From assembly GCA_041748075.1 (NCBI GenBank), contig JBGTDX010000121.1:1-42282 (forward strand): 42,282 bases of DNA, read 5' to 3'. The stretch comes from JBGSYJ01 sp041748075. GTDB taxonomy: Bacteria; Acidobacteriota; Thermoanaerobaculia; Gp7-AA8. The notes beneath the pieces were generated by a model, which worked only from the letters and a program-made list of their open reading frames with translations, was not told where the DNA came from and made no database searches. Positions 24,600-33,113 of the stretch are shown here, one piece after another; within the stretch, counting starts at the first letter, position 1, and every line of letters starts with the position of its first letter. The position numbers were made by a program, and so were the translations under genes.

Positions 24600-25857
24600 T
24601 CGCAGCCCCGAGGGCAGCGCGCTTCGCGCTTCGCCCGGAAGGATTCTTCTGGTCTGTCCTGAGCCGCTGGGTCACAGCCATCCGGCCGGCGTCGGAATCC
24701 GCTTCATCGAGATCGCGGCAGCGCTGCGGGATGAGGGTCATCAGGTAACGGTGCTGAGTCCGGATGGTGGCGCAATCGACGGATGCAGAGCCGAGAAGCT
24801 CTCTCCCGAGTCGATCGTGAACAGCAGCCGTCAGAGCGATGTTGCCGTGATTCAGGGCCACGTCGCGAACGACTTTTTTGCCCACGCCTCGGAGATTCCT
24901 TCAGTCGTCGACCTTTACGATCCCTGGATCGTGGAGAACTTTCACTACCACCGCAGCCATGGACCCGAGGTATTCGAACACGACCGAACGACACTGCTGC
25001 GGTCGATCGAGGCCGCGGACATGTTCCTCTGCGCTTCCTACGCACAACGACTTTTCTACGCCGGCCTCTTTCTCGCAACAGGTCGCCTGACGCCGGTGTC
25101 GTTCGACAACGACCCGGAACTGTTGCGCCTGATCAGGATCGTCCCCTTCGGCGTGCCCCCGCCCCGGACACGCCTCCCGTCAGCGACGGGACATCGCATT
25201 CTTTTCGGCGGCATCTACGACTGGTACGATCCCATCGCAGCGATCGAGGCTGTCGTGATCGCTCGTGCCTCCGTCCCCGATATGACACTCACCTTCAGCA
25301 CTCATCCCAATCCTGAGACAACTCCGCAAGGCAAGACTGCTGCCGCTAGAGAACTCGTCCGCTCGAAGGGATACGAAGACTTCATCCTGTTTGAACCGTG
25401 GGTCGCTTACCGCGATCGCGAAGCCTACTACGATCGATTCTCAATGGCCCTGATCACCTTTCCGCCATCGCTGGAAACCGATCTGTCAATGCGAACGAGA
25501 ATCTTCGATTACCTCTGGGCCGGTCTTCCTGTAGTCTCCAGCCCTGCTCCCGGCACCGACGAGGTACTCCGGCGCTATCGAGCAGGCAGTATCCTGCATT
25601 CCGGCCGGCCGGAAGATTTCGGACGCGAACTGGTGCGGATCCTCTCGGATTCCTCTTCCTGGGACGCGATGCAACGCGGCACGCAGCAGTACGCGAGGGA
25701 CCATCAATGGCGACCTCTGCTCGAACCGCTGCTCGAGTTCTGCCGCCATCCGACACGATCGAGGCACACTGCTGACCGGCAGCCACTCACCGGCGTGGAG
25801 CGGGCATCCAGATCGGTGATCGACAGAATCCGCACCAGGCTCGGAGGCCGGACATGA
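24592..25857 (+). CDS. GT-B glycosyltransferase (GT4-like)
   Basis: A 421-aa protein starting at GTG 24592. The N-terminal domain has ILLVCPEPLGHSHPAGVGIR and a helix that binds the acceptor. The C-terminal domain carries RIFDYLWAGLPVVSSPAPGTDEV, the nucleotide-sugar binding region. The start codon overlaps the stop of the fusion gene and its own stop overlaps the next start as ATGA. Donor and acceptor cannot be told from sequence. Confidence 0.85.
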   Translation: MSDRSPEGSALRASPGRILLVCPEPLGHSHPAGVGIRFIEIAAALRDEGHQVTVLSPDGGAIDGCRAEKLSPESIVNSSRQSDVAVIQGHVANDFFAHASEIPSVVDLYDPWIVENFHYHRSHGPEVFEHDRTTLLRSIEAADMFLCASYAQRLFYAGLFLATGRLTPVSFDNDPELLRLIRIVPFGVPPPRTRLPSATGHRILFGGIYDWYDPIAAIEAVVIARASVPDMTLTFSTHPNPETTPQGKTAAARELVRSKGYEDFILFEPWVAYRDREAYYDRFSMALITFPPSLETDLSMRTRIFDYLWAGLPVVSSPAPGTDEVLRRYRAGSILHSGRPEDFGRELVRILSDSSSWDAMQRGTQQYARDHQWRPLLEPLLEFCRHPTRSRHTADRQPLTGVERASRSVIDRIRTRLGGRT

Positions 25858-27086
25858 AGGTTTCGGCCACGGCCGACATCGTCATCGTCAGCTGGAACGG
25901 CCGCGAGGACACGCTTCGCGCCCTCGCCTCCATCGAAACCACGATGAGCCCGGGGACCCGCGATACGGGAGTCATCGTCGTGAACAATGGATCGACTGAC
26001 GGGACAGAGAAGGCGATCAGGGAGCGGTTCCCCGCAGTACGCCTCGTGGAGCTCGAAGTCAATTCAGGCTTTACCGGCGGAGTCCGCGCCGGCATCGAAG
26101 CCTCGACTGCCGATGCGGTGATCCTGTTGAATAACGACGCTGTTCCGGAGCCCGGATGGCTGGAAGCTTCGCTCGCCGGACTCTCCGCGGCAGCGGACGA
26201 TGTCGTGGCGATCGGCGGGAGAATCGTCGACACCACCGGCAGACTCGCCGACTTCGTTCGCGGAGTCATGACCTTCGACGGGCACGCCTTCCAGCCTGGA
26301 TTCAGAATGCCGCTTGCCTCGGCGGACGAGCCAGACAACGGCGCCGAGATCCTTTTTCCGTGCGGCGGTAACATGATTTTTCGACGCAAGCCATTTCTCG
26401 ATCTTGGCGGATTCGATGACGATTACTTCGCTTATCTCGAGGATGTCGACTTCGGATGGCGTGCGTGGCTGAGCGGATGGCGCGTGCTCTACAACACTGA
26501 CGCCGTAGTCCGCCACAAGTCCGCGGCGACAAGTGATCGCCTCGGCGCGTACGAGCGTGGAGTGCTCTTTGAACGTAATGCCCTGCAGACCTCGATCAAG
26601 AACTTTGAAGCCGACCTGCTCCGCGACGCTGCAGGCTCGATCTTCCTGACCTACCTTCACCGGCTACACCACTTCACGGTAACGCGCAACGGCGACACCG
26701 GGGGGCTGGTCCGCCCACCGATCGGTGAGAAGAACGGCCGATCACCGGGGCTCATCGAAGGTGGCCTGCTTTCGAGACTCCGGCGAAAGGCAGGCCGCCG
26801 GATCGCAGCCCGTCCCGGCGCTGTAGTGATCGATGATCCCCTCACAATGATGCAGTTCCGCGCCGCGGAGTGGTTCTTCGCCAACATGGAACTCGTTGCC
26901 CGCAAACGTGAGGTTGTCCAGAAGAAGCGAAAGCGGCCGGACCGGGAAATCTTCGAGCGATTTCCACTCCACTATGTTCCCACCTATTCAGGCGACGAGG
27001 AACTGATGCGCTCGACACTGTTCGAGATGTTGCGCCCTGACGTTGCTTCAGTGAAGAGAACGCTCGCAGATATGATGAAACGGTGA
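25854..27086 (+). CDS. GT2 family glycosyltransferase (rhamnosyltransferase-like)
   Basis: A 410-aa GT-A enzyme. Motifs: ADIVIVSWNGREDTLRAL, VVNNGSTDGTE, LNNDAVPEPGWLEA (DXD-like), GGNMIFRRKPFLDLGGFDDDYFAYLEDVDFGWR with the catalytic base region, and VRHKSAAT. This is the WbbL/rhamnosyltransferase pattern. The C-terminal 110 residues are basic and may attach to the membrane. Overlaps neighbours by 4 bp at both ends. Confidence 0.88.
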   Translation: MKVSATADIVIVSWNGREDTLRALASIETTMSPGTRDTGVIVVNNGSTDGTEKAIRERFPAVRLVELEVNSGFTGGVRAGIEASTADAVILLNNDAVPEPGWLEASLAGLSAAADDVVAIGGRIVDTTGRLADFVRGVMTFDGHAFQPGFRMPLASADEPDNGAEILFPCGGNMIFRRKPFLDLGGFDDDYFAYLEDVDFGWRAWLSGWRVLYNTDAVVRHKSAATSDRLGAYERGVLFERNALQTSIKNFEADLLRDAAGSIFLTYLHRLHHFTVTRNGDTGGLVRPPIGEKNGRSPGLIEGGLLSRLRRKAGRRIAARPGAVVIDDPLTMMQFRAAEWFFANMELVARKREVVQKKRKRPDREIFERFPLHYVPTYSGDEELMRSTLFEMLRPDVASVKRTLADMMKR

Positions 27087-27994
27087 AAGTTCCCAAGCTT
27101 GGCAGGTTCCTGACTCGCGGAGTGTTCTGGCGCCAGCTGCATTACTGGGCAGTGCGGAACATTCCGTTCTACCTCCAGCCATTGATCACCCTCGTCTGGA
27201 GTCTGCTGTTTTTCATGTTCGCAACCAGGGTGCGACGGGGCGCAGTCCGAAATCTCAGCGCGATCCTTCCCGGTTCGCATCTGTTCGCCAATTTTTTTCG
27301 CGCCATCGCCGTTTTCTGGGACTTCGCATGCACGCTCACCGATACCAATCGGTTCAAGGCGATGGGAACGATGGTCGACTGGGAATTCGAGGGACTCGAG
27401 CACTTCGATCAACTCAGGGACGCCGCTCAGGGTGCGATCATTCTCACCGCGCACATGGGCAACTACGACCTGGGTGCATACCTGTTTGTCGAGCGAATAA
27501 AGCGGCCGATGACCATCGTCCGCGCGCCGGAGACTGACCCCGATACTCACCGATGGGAACAGGAGACTCGCCCGGCCTGGGCGGACGGAGAGTTCCGGAT
27601 CGACTTCAATACGGAATCCGGGATGCTCGCACTCGACCTGATTCAAGCCTTGCGGGAAAACAAGATTGTGGCGATTCAGGGAGACCGTATCACTCCGGGG
27701 ATCTCCACGTTCCGATCCACGTTCTTCGATCGCCCCATGCTCTTCCCGTCAGGTCCGTTCGCTCTCGCTATGGCGACGCAGGCACCAATCCATCCCCTGT
27801 TCGTGATCCGCATAGGATGGATGCGATATCGTGTGGTGGCTACCCCTCCCTTCCTGTGCACGCGGACCGGACGAGACCGCGAGAGGGACATCGAAAGGGC
27901 CGTACTGCAGTGGCGCGGTGTACTCGAAAGCGTCGTCGGCACGCACTGGTCGAAATGGCACATGTTCGAACCCTTCGACGAGATGGCTGGTTGA
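27083..27994 (+). CDS. LpxL/HtrB-type lysophospholipid or lipid A acyltransferase
   Basis: A 303-aa protein starting at GTG 27083, overlapping the GT2 gene as GTGA. A membrane anchor lies near residues 25-50. The acyltransferase block has the HxxxxD motif (TAHMGNYDLG, near residue 132) and downstream IQGDRITPG, and FPSGPFALAMATQAPIHPLF. The last 40 residues (SVVGTHWSKWHMFEPF) match the family end. It probably adds a fatty acyl chain to a lipid or glycan carrier of this pathway. Confidence 0.88.
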   Translation: MKVPKLGRFLTRGVFWRQLHYWAVRNIPFYLQPLITLVWSLLFFMFATRVRRGAVRNLSAILPGSHLFANFFRAIAVFWDFACTLTDTNRFKAMGTMVDWEFEGLEHFDQLRDAAQGAIILTAHMGNYDLGAYLFVERIKRPMTIVRAPETDPDTHRWEQETRPAWADGEFRIDFNTESGMLALDLIQALRENKIVAIQGDRITPGISTFRSTFFDRPMLFPSGPFALAMATQAPIHPLFVIRIGWMRYRVVATPPFLCTRTGRDRERDIERAVLQWRGVLESVVGTHWSKWHMFEPFDEMAG

Positions 27995-27999
27995 AGTCC

Positions 28000-28575
28000 A
28001 TGCGCATCGATCCTCTCTACTGGTCACCTGCTCGGATGAATTTTTCCGCATTCAAGCTGTTCGCCTGGATTCTGCTCCGCAACCGGCCGCACATCCTCCC
28101 GCGAAAAGACGTCGATCGTGTCGTCGTGCAACTCGAGCCCGGACGCAACGGGTTCGAAGCATTCTCTCTGGCCATCGGACATACGATTCTGTCATTCGTC
28201 GCGATTTTTGCATTGATGGAGCGATTCGTACGTGCCAGACCGGTAACCTTTGCACTGCTCTCGCCCCTGCTTCTCTTCGCAGCGCTGGTTGCGACGCAGA
28301 CTGCGATTTTTCTCATCTGCTACGCAGTCTCCCGGATCCGGCGCGCTATGAGCCGGACCGACTCGCAGAGGTGGAACACGCTCGCTGTCACCATCGTAAG
28401 CGCAGCCGTCGCACTCTGGTTGTTCAATCGCGGGGGCTGGAGTCTCTGGCCCGGTGCCGTCTGGCTGGGTCTTCTCACCCTCAATATCGTCGCTACGGGA
28501 TTCGTATATCTTCTGCGGGAACGACTCCGGGCCATGGAGCTGGAGATCGAGAGGGGTGCGTCATCCGACGCCTGA
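28000..28575 (+). CDS. Polytopic membrane protein of unknown function
   Basis: A 191-aa protein, start at ATG 28000 (5 bp after the acyltransferase stop). It has a hydrophilic N-terminal 55 residues and four or five membrane helices, among them TILSFVAIFALME, PLLLFAALVATQTAIFLICY, TLAVTIVSAAVALWLF and GLLTLNIVATGFVYLL. No family recognised. Position suggests a membrane component of lipid-linked glycan assembly. Confidence 0.7.
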   Translation: MRIDPLYWSPARMNFSAFKLFAWILLRNRPHILPRKDVDRVVVQLEPGRNGFEAFSLAIGHTILSFVAIFALMERFVRARPVTFALLSPLLLFAALVATQTAIFLICYAVSRIRRAMSRTDSQRWNTLAVTIVSAAVALWLFNRGGWSLWPGAVWLGLLTLNIVATGFVYLLRERLRAMELEIERGASSDA

Positions 28576-28589
28576 TTCTTCTGCTCGCC

Positions 28590-29357
28590 GTGATCGCCCC
28601 GCTGGGTGTTGTGCTTCTCTGGAGCAAGCTCGGACCTGCCGCTCTGTTCGTTCTGCCGCTGCTGCATCTGCCGATTGTCTACGCTACACTCAATCCTTCC
28701 TCGCAGTGGCTCGGTCCCGTGGTGACCCGCTTCCCGGCCGTGACGAAGAGCGTATGGTTGACCTTCGACGATGGACCGCATCCTGCCGACACTCCGCGCA
28801 TTCTCGACCTTCTCGATCAGCATGGTGCCCGCGCCACTTTCTTCGTCAAGGGTACGAGCGTCGAGAAGCATCCGGAAATCGCGCGCGCGATCATGGCGAG
28901 AGGCCACACACTCGGCAACCATTCGGCAACCCATCCCAGCGCTACCTTCTGGGGTCTTCCGCCAAGACGCATCGCCTCGGAGATCGATCGATGCAGCGAT
29001 GCCATCGAACGGGCTACGGGGGCGCGGCCAACACTCTTCCGGGCTCCTGTCGGTATGAAGAATCCATTTGTCCATCCGCTCCTCGACGAGCGCGGCATGC
29101 GGCTGATCGGGTGGAGCGCGCGCGGTTACGATGGAGTGAAGACCGCACCCGAGCTCGCCGTGCAACGCATCATGAGGAATGTCGAACCGGGAACCATCAT
29201 CCTGGCGCACGAAGGGCGCTCCACTGCCGACGGAACGGCCGTCAATGTGGAGATGCTCGAGCTGCTCCTCGAGACGCTGTCGGAAAAGGGCTACGTCGCG
29301 GTCATCCCGATACGGGATGAACTGATGGGGCCGGGTCAGACTGCTCCGGCGCTTTGA
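28590..29357 (+). CDS. Polysaccharide deacetylase (NodB fold), membrane-anchored
   Basis: The conserved domain starts near WLTFDDGPHP. NodB motifs: TFDDGPHP (catalytic Asp and metal Asp), NHSATHPS (metal histidines), RAPVGMKNP, GWSARGYDGV and IILAHEG. The N-terminus is a hydrophobic double segment that would anchor it to the inner membrane. The start is uncertain: no ATG is available, GTG 28590 is the best standard codon, but the hydrophobic reading starts some residues earlier. It would remove N- or O-acetyl groups from the glycan. Its end overlaps the convergent methyltransferase gene by 56 bp. Confidence 0.85.
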   Translation: MIAPLGVVLLWSKLGPAALFVLPLLHLPIVYATLNPSSQWLGPVVTRFPAVTKSVWLTFDDGPHPADTPRILDLLDQHGARATFFVKGTSVEKHPEIARAIMARGHTLGNHSATHPSATFWGLPPRRIASEIDRCSDAIERATGARPTLFRAPVGMKNPFVHPLLDERGMRLIGWSARGYDGVKTAPELAVQRIMRNVEPGTIILAHEGRSTADGTAVNVEMLELLLETLSEKGYVAVIPIRDELMGPGQTAPAL

Positions 29358-30009
29358 AAACGAAGAGATGATTGTTGAATGGGGTGCGGCCCCACAGCGG
29401 TCGGATCTCCTCACGGTATCCCTTCGCGCGAAAAACCGACGCGACCTCATCCAGCGTCGGAAAATTGAGTATCGGAACCCGCAGCCATCCGATGGCCGTA
29501 GCGAACCACTCTTCAGCATACGTGGCGCGATATCGCAACGAGCCATCGCGCGGACACTCGCGAAGAATCACGATCGCCCCCGGGATCGCATGCCGCTCGG
29601 CATTGGTGAGCAGTCGCTGCTGCTCGATCCCATCGTGATAATGCACCACGTCCAGTAGCGCAACATTTCCGCGAAAGCCATTCTGCGGCTCCCGCGCGTC
29701 GCCCTGCTCGAATCGAAGTCCCGCGTATCGTCCCTCTGCCGCATCTCGCGCCAGTTTGATTTTCGCGTCATCCATGTCGATTCCTGCAATGGGTGGCTCG
29801 AACCCGCGCTCTCGCAGATAAAACGCCAGAAGCCCGATGCCACAACCGATGTCGAGGAGCGGAAGCGGGGAATCCCTCAAACGCTCGTATACAGCCGCAT
29901 AAACCGGATCGCGGGCCAGTTTCGATCGGACGTATCCCCGAAGCCACCGCGACGTGAAACGGCTGGCGATCCTCTCCGCGATTTCCGCCTGTTCCGGAGT
30001 CTTGCTCAC
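29302..30009 (-). CDS. Class I SAM-dependent methyltransferase
   Basis: A 235-aa protein from GTG 30009, overlapping the receiver stop as GTGA. The SAM motif LLDIGCGIGLLAFYLRERG is followed by the acidic GIDMDDAKIKLAR and the motif FEQGDARE. The likely product methylates a small molecule or glycan residue; there is no clue to substrate. Last gene of the minus-strand glycan operon and convergent with the deacetylase gene. Confidence 0.88.
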   Translation of the reverse strand: MSKTPEQAEIAERIASRFTSRWLRGYVRSKLARDPVYAAVYERLRDSPLPLLDIGCGIGLLAFYLRERGFEPPIAGIDMDDAKIKLARDAAEGRYAGLRFEQGDAREPQNGFRGNVALLDVVHYHDGIEQQRLLTNAERHAIPGAIVILRECPRDGSLRYRATYAEEWFATAIGWLRVPILNFPTLDEVASVFRAKGYREEIRPLWGRTPFNNHLFVFKAPEQSDPAPSVHPVSG

Positions 30010-30422
30010 GGCAGAAGGTGCTCGATCAGCTCGATGAGGTCTGTCAGATTGAACGGCTTCGGCAGGATGGCTGAAACGCCCATCTGCAGGACCGCCTGTG
30101 GCTCAACCCGCAGGTGAGCCGAGATGACAATGATTGGGATCGACCCGAGAAAACCGGTTTCTTTCAGGCTCTGGAGAAAATCCCAGCCGTTGACGTCCGG
30201 CATCATCAGATCGAGCAGCACGATATCCGGATGGTGAATCCCGACGGCACGTTGCGCCTCCAGACCATCACCAGCCAGGAACACCTGGAAACCATGCTGC
30301 CGCAATGCGACCGCCAGCATCCCCCGCAAAGGGAGATCATCCTCCACAACGAGCACTCGCCGCCGGTCCACGTCAGCGAGGCGGTTGGGTTGGGAGGGCC
30401 GGCTCTGTTGAATCTCGTTCAT
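30006..30422 (-). CDS. Stand-alone response-regulator receiver
   Basis: A 138-aa protein that is a receiver domain with no output domain. Key residues: acidic pair in LVVEDDLPL, phospho-acceptor Asp in DIVLLDLMMPDVNG, Ser in IIVISAH, and Lys in ILPKPFN. I chose ATG 30422; 30446 is an alternative. It lies 125 bp downstream of the GNAT gene with no cognate histidine kinase nearby. It may act by binding the methyltransferase it is coupled to, or another partner; this is inference. Confidence 0.9.
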   Translation of the reverse strand: MNEIQQSRPSQPNRLADVDRRRVLVVEDDLPLRGMLAVALRQHGFQVFLAGDGLEAQRAVGIHHPDIVLLDLMMPDVNGWDFLQSLKETGFLGSIPIIVISAHLRVEPQAVLQMGVSAILPKPFNLTDLIELIEHLLP

Positions 30423-30546
30423 GTTTGTTGAGCAGTCACCGGTCAATATTCAGGAGGAGGTTCCGAAAGCTTCTGATCGCTCGGTCATTAAGCAGGAGCG
30501 CCAATGGCGTGAACAGAAGGACCAAAATGCCTGCCTGCTTCCCTCC

Positions 30547-31467
30547 TCAATACACATCGTAATCCCCCAGGGTGTAATACAGCTCGCCCGGACGGGGAAT
30601 GTCACGCTGCATGAAAAAGCGGCACTCGATCGAATGATCGCGCGCCTCAACGGTGAAACCGCACGCCTGGAGCAGCCTCGCGATCGGATGTTGTGGTGAG
30701 CACCAGAAAACAACCGGGAGCCCGAGATTCCCAAGGGCATCGGTGAGCGAAGCCAGCGATCGGCGCGAAAATCGGCCTCCAATCTCCATGACATAGATAG
30801 CATCCTCCGTTTTTCTCACGAGCGCAGCAATGGAGGAATGCAAGCGGAATGCGCGCCGCACACGAACGACCGCGTATCGGAAGGTCGGATGGTCCAGATA
30901 TCTCCATTTCAGGTACCTCTCGTCCCGGACAGCGCCAAGGTCGATGGGCAACTGCTGGAACAGGGTCAGGTCAGCCGGCTTCATAGGCTCCAGCTCGACT
31001 TCGGGGCCGGACGCCTCGAGTCGCAGCTCACCCACCCGCTCGATCGCCCGGTAGCCAAGCAATCGCTCACCGAGCAGCCTGTGGCGTTCGCCCGGGAAGC
31101 CATAGACGAGTGGAATGGTGGACGCGCCACAGCACGAGTCGAAAAATCGCTCCGCAGTCCGCACGAATACGCCCCCCCTGCCGACGCCACCGGGATAGCT
31201 CGGGCTGCTCATGAAGTCCACCGATTGCATGGCTGTGTACTCGCGCTCGTAATCACGAAAGCGCACCGGCAGACCGGCGCAGTGTGCCACGATCCGGCCT
31301 CCGGCTTCACACACGTAGCTGGCCGTTCCCCGCGGATTGTCGAACAACTTCCACCGCCACACTGCGTCGGGCCGCTCGGTGCCGAACACCTCGAGAAAGA
31401 GCGCCGAAAGGGCGGGAATGTCGCCGGCGACCGCCGGCCGGATGACTTCCCCGGAATCAGCGGGCAT
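30547..31467 (-). CDS. GNAT-family acetyltransferase-like protein
   Basis: A 306-aa protein with start at ATG 31467 (the longer frame from 31530 has no similarity). IRPAVAGDIPALSALFLEVFG and later AHCAGLPVRFRDYEREY, with SVDFMSSPSYPGGVGRGGVF as the acetyl-CoA-binding loop, give the GNAT fold in duplicated form. The second half (YLKWRYLDHPTFRYAVV) resembles the accessory domain of glycan-modifying N-acetyltransferases. Overlaps the GT2-methyltransferase gene by 11 bp. It would acylate a sugar amine; the substrate is unknown. Confidence 0.75.
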   Translation of the reverse strand: MPADSGEVIRPAVAGDIPALSALFLEVFGTERPDAVWRWKLFDNPRGTASYVCEAGGRIVAHCAGLPVRFRDYEREYTAMQSVDFMSSPSYPGGVGRGGVFVRTAERFFDSCCGASTIPLVYGFPGERHRLLGERLLGYRAIERVGELRLEASGPEVELEPMKPADLTLFQQLPIDLGAVRDERYLKWRYLDHPTFRYAVVRVRRAFRLHSSIAALVRKTEDAIYVMEIGGRFSRRSLASLTDALGNLGLPVVFWCSPQHPIARLLQACGFTVEARDHSIECRFFMQRDIPRPGELYYTLGDYDVY

Positions 31468-33088
31468 GTGTCGGCTCTGCCGCCTGGATTCCGCGCATCT
31501 CGATCGGCGGACCGGCCCGGCGCTTCGCAACGACCCGTATCGAGCCCGAACCCACCGGGAGTGGGTCCGGAAGAAGTCGTATCGGCAGCTTCACGATCGC
31601 CCCCAGACCCGCGCTGAGCTGCCCGATCCGTGAGATGAGAAACTCGTGATGGCAATATTCGTAGTCGCTCGCGGCCGAGACGATCTCGAATCCCGAATGC
31701 TCCAGCAGCTCGATGAGCGCGGAACGCGAATAGAGGATGAGATGCTCGGGAAACTTGTAGCTCACCCATCGGTCTCCCGAGATTGCGCACAGCAGGCTCT
31801 CCGTGTCGGGAGTGATGATGACGACGACGCCGCCCGGTTTGACCAGTTCCTTGATACGCGAGAGTGCGTCATGCGGATCCGGAAGATGCTCGAACACGTG
31901 AAACAGCGTCACGGCATCGAAGCCCCCCCCTGTGTTGACGAAGCTCGCCAGGCTTGCACGGTAAACATCGAGACCGCGGCGGCGCGCCTCTCGCACTGCC
32001 TGCTCCGAAAGATCGATGCCCACATAATCGAACTCTTCCGCGACGAGCTCACCGAACAGGCCGGTTCCCGCTCCGACCTCCAGCACACGAGCCTGGCCCT
32101 CGGTGCTTCTACGAAGAATGCTCATCCGCTTCTCGTTGGTCTTGCGAGCAGCGGGCGTCATCTCACCCGTCGCATATCCCTTCTCGGTCGCCTGGTGGCT
32201 CGTAAAGTAATCCGAGTTGTAGAGCTTTTCCAGCTCATCGTCGTCAGGAAATCGGGCGAGATAGCGGCACTTGCATCGATTGCAACTCCGTATGACCTGC
32301 TTCTGAATCTGAGTCAGCGTCGAAATCTCGGCGGAAAAGCAGACCGGACACCTGCGAGGAGCGCGATACAGGCCCTGACGGTTGTACCAGCGTACTCTGA
32401 GGACATCCAGAAACATGCCGATGGAGTCCCGCACCAGCCTGACCTTCGACTCGTGGCGGTGCGAGAGGGAGACCGGAAAGCGTTCGATCCGAAATCCGTA
32501 CTTGCGGGCCAGATAGAGCACTTCGAAATCGAACCCGAAACCGCTCAGCTTCGATTCGCCGAACAGAATCCGGGCGGAGTCCGCAGTGAATGCCTTCAGG
32601 CCGCATTGCGTGTCGGGAATCGACGGCACGAGAAGGCTGCGGACCACAAGGGAGAACGTCTTTCCCATGAAGCGTCGCAGTGCCGGGTACGACGGATCGA
32701 ACTCTGACGCGATGAGGTCGCGTGCGCCTATCGCGATGTCCGTAGCTCCCGACTGCACCAGCGCGATCGCATCACCGAGATTCTGGACGCTGTACGGAAG
32801 ATCGGCGTCGATGAAGGCGATCACCTCGCCCCGGGCTTCCTGCACGCCGGCCCTCACCGCCACTCCCTTGCCCTGATTCTTTCCGAGACAGAGCAGGCGG
32901 ATCGCCGGCTCCACTCTCGAGGCGGCACGGATCACATCAGCCGTGTCGTCCGTCGATCCATCGTCGACGACGATGATCTCGTACGAAAGCCCCGTTGTTC
33001 TGAAGTAGGAAGAGATGGATTCGAGAGTCAGGCCAACTGCATGGGACTCGTTGAAAGCGGGAACGACGATCGAAAGGCCCGGCCGCAT
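31457..33088 (-). CDS. Fusion: GT2 (dolichyl-phosphate-mannose-synthase-like) + zinc-ribbon + SAM methyltransferase
   Basis: A 543-aa three-domain protein. Residues 1-235 are a polyprenyl-phosphate glycosyltransferase (SIVVPAFNESHAV, VVDDGSTDDT, AFIDADLPYS with the DXD). Residues about 245-290 hold two Cys pairs (CPVC and CNRCKC) typical of the ribbon that precedes Methyltransf_23-type enzymes. Residues about 300-540 are the methyltransferase with VLEVGAGTGLFGEL, FDAVTLFHVFEHLPDP and VVVIITPDTES. Making the lipid-linked sugar and methylating the glycan in one chain would couple two steps. Order in operon: after the GT2 at 33114-34178 by 25 bp. Confidence 0.88.
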   Translation of the reverse strand: MRPGLSIVVPAFNESHAVGLTLESISSYFRTTGLSYEIIVVDDGSTDDTADVIRAASRVEPAIRLLCLGKNQGKGVAVRAGVQEARGEVIAFIDADLPYSVQNLGDAIALVQSGATDIAIGARDLIASEFDPSYPALRRFMGKTFSLVVRSLLVPSIPDTQCGLKAFTADSARILFGESKLSGFGFDFEVLYLARKYGFRIERFPVSLSHRHESKVRLVRDSIGMFLDVLRVRWYNRQGLYRAPRRCPVCFSAEISTLTQIQKQVIRSCNRCKCRYLARFPDDDELEKLYNSDYFTSHQATEKGYATGEMTPAARKTNEKRMSILRRSTEGQARVLEVGAGTGLFGELVAEEFDYVGIDLSEQAVREARRRGLDVYRASLASFVNTGGGFDAVTLFHVFEHLPDPHDALSRIKELVKPGGVVVIITPDTESLLCAISGDRWVSYKFPEHLILYSRSALIELLEHSGFEIVSAASDYEYCHHEFLISRIGQLSAGLGAIVKLPIRLLPDPLPVGSGSIRVVAKRRAGPPIEMRGIQAAEPTHAR

Positions 33089-33113
33089 CAGTCAATTCGC
33101 CCCATCATACGAA

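Noticed and set aside
28320..29546. 408-codon minus-strand frame over the deacetylase gene
   Set aside because: Shadow of the polysaccharide deacetylase, which shows all NodB motifs.
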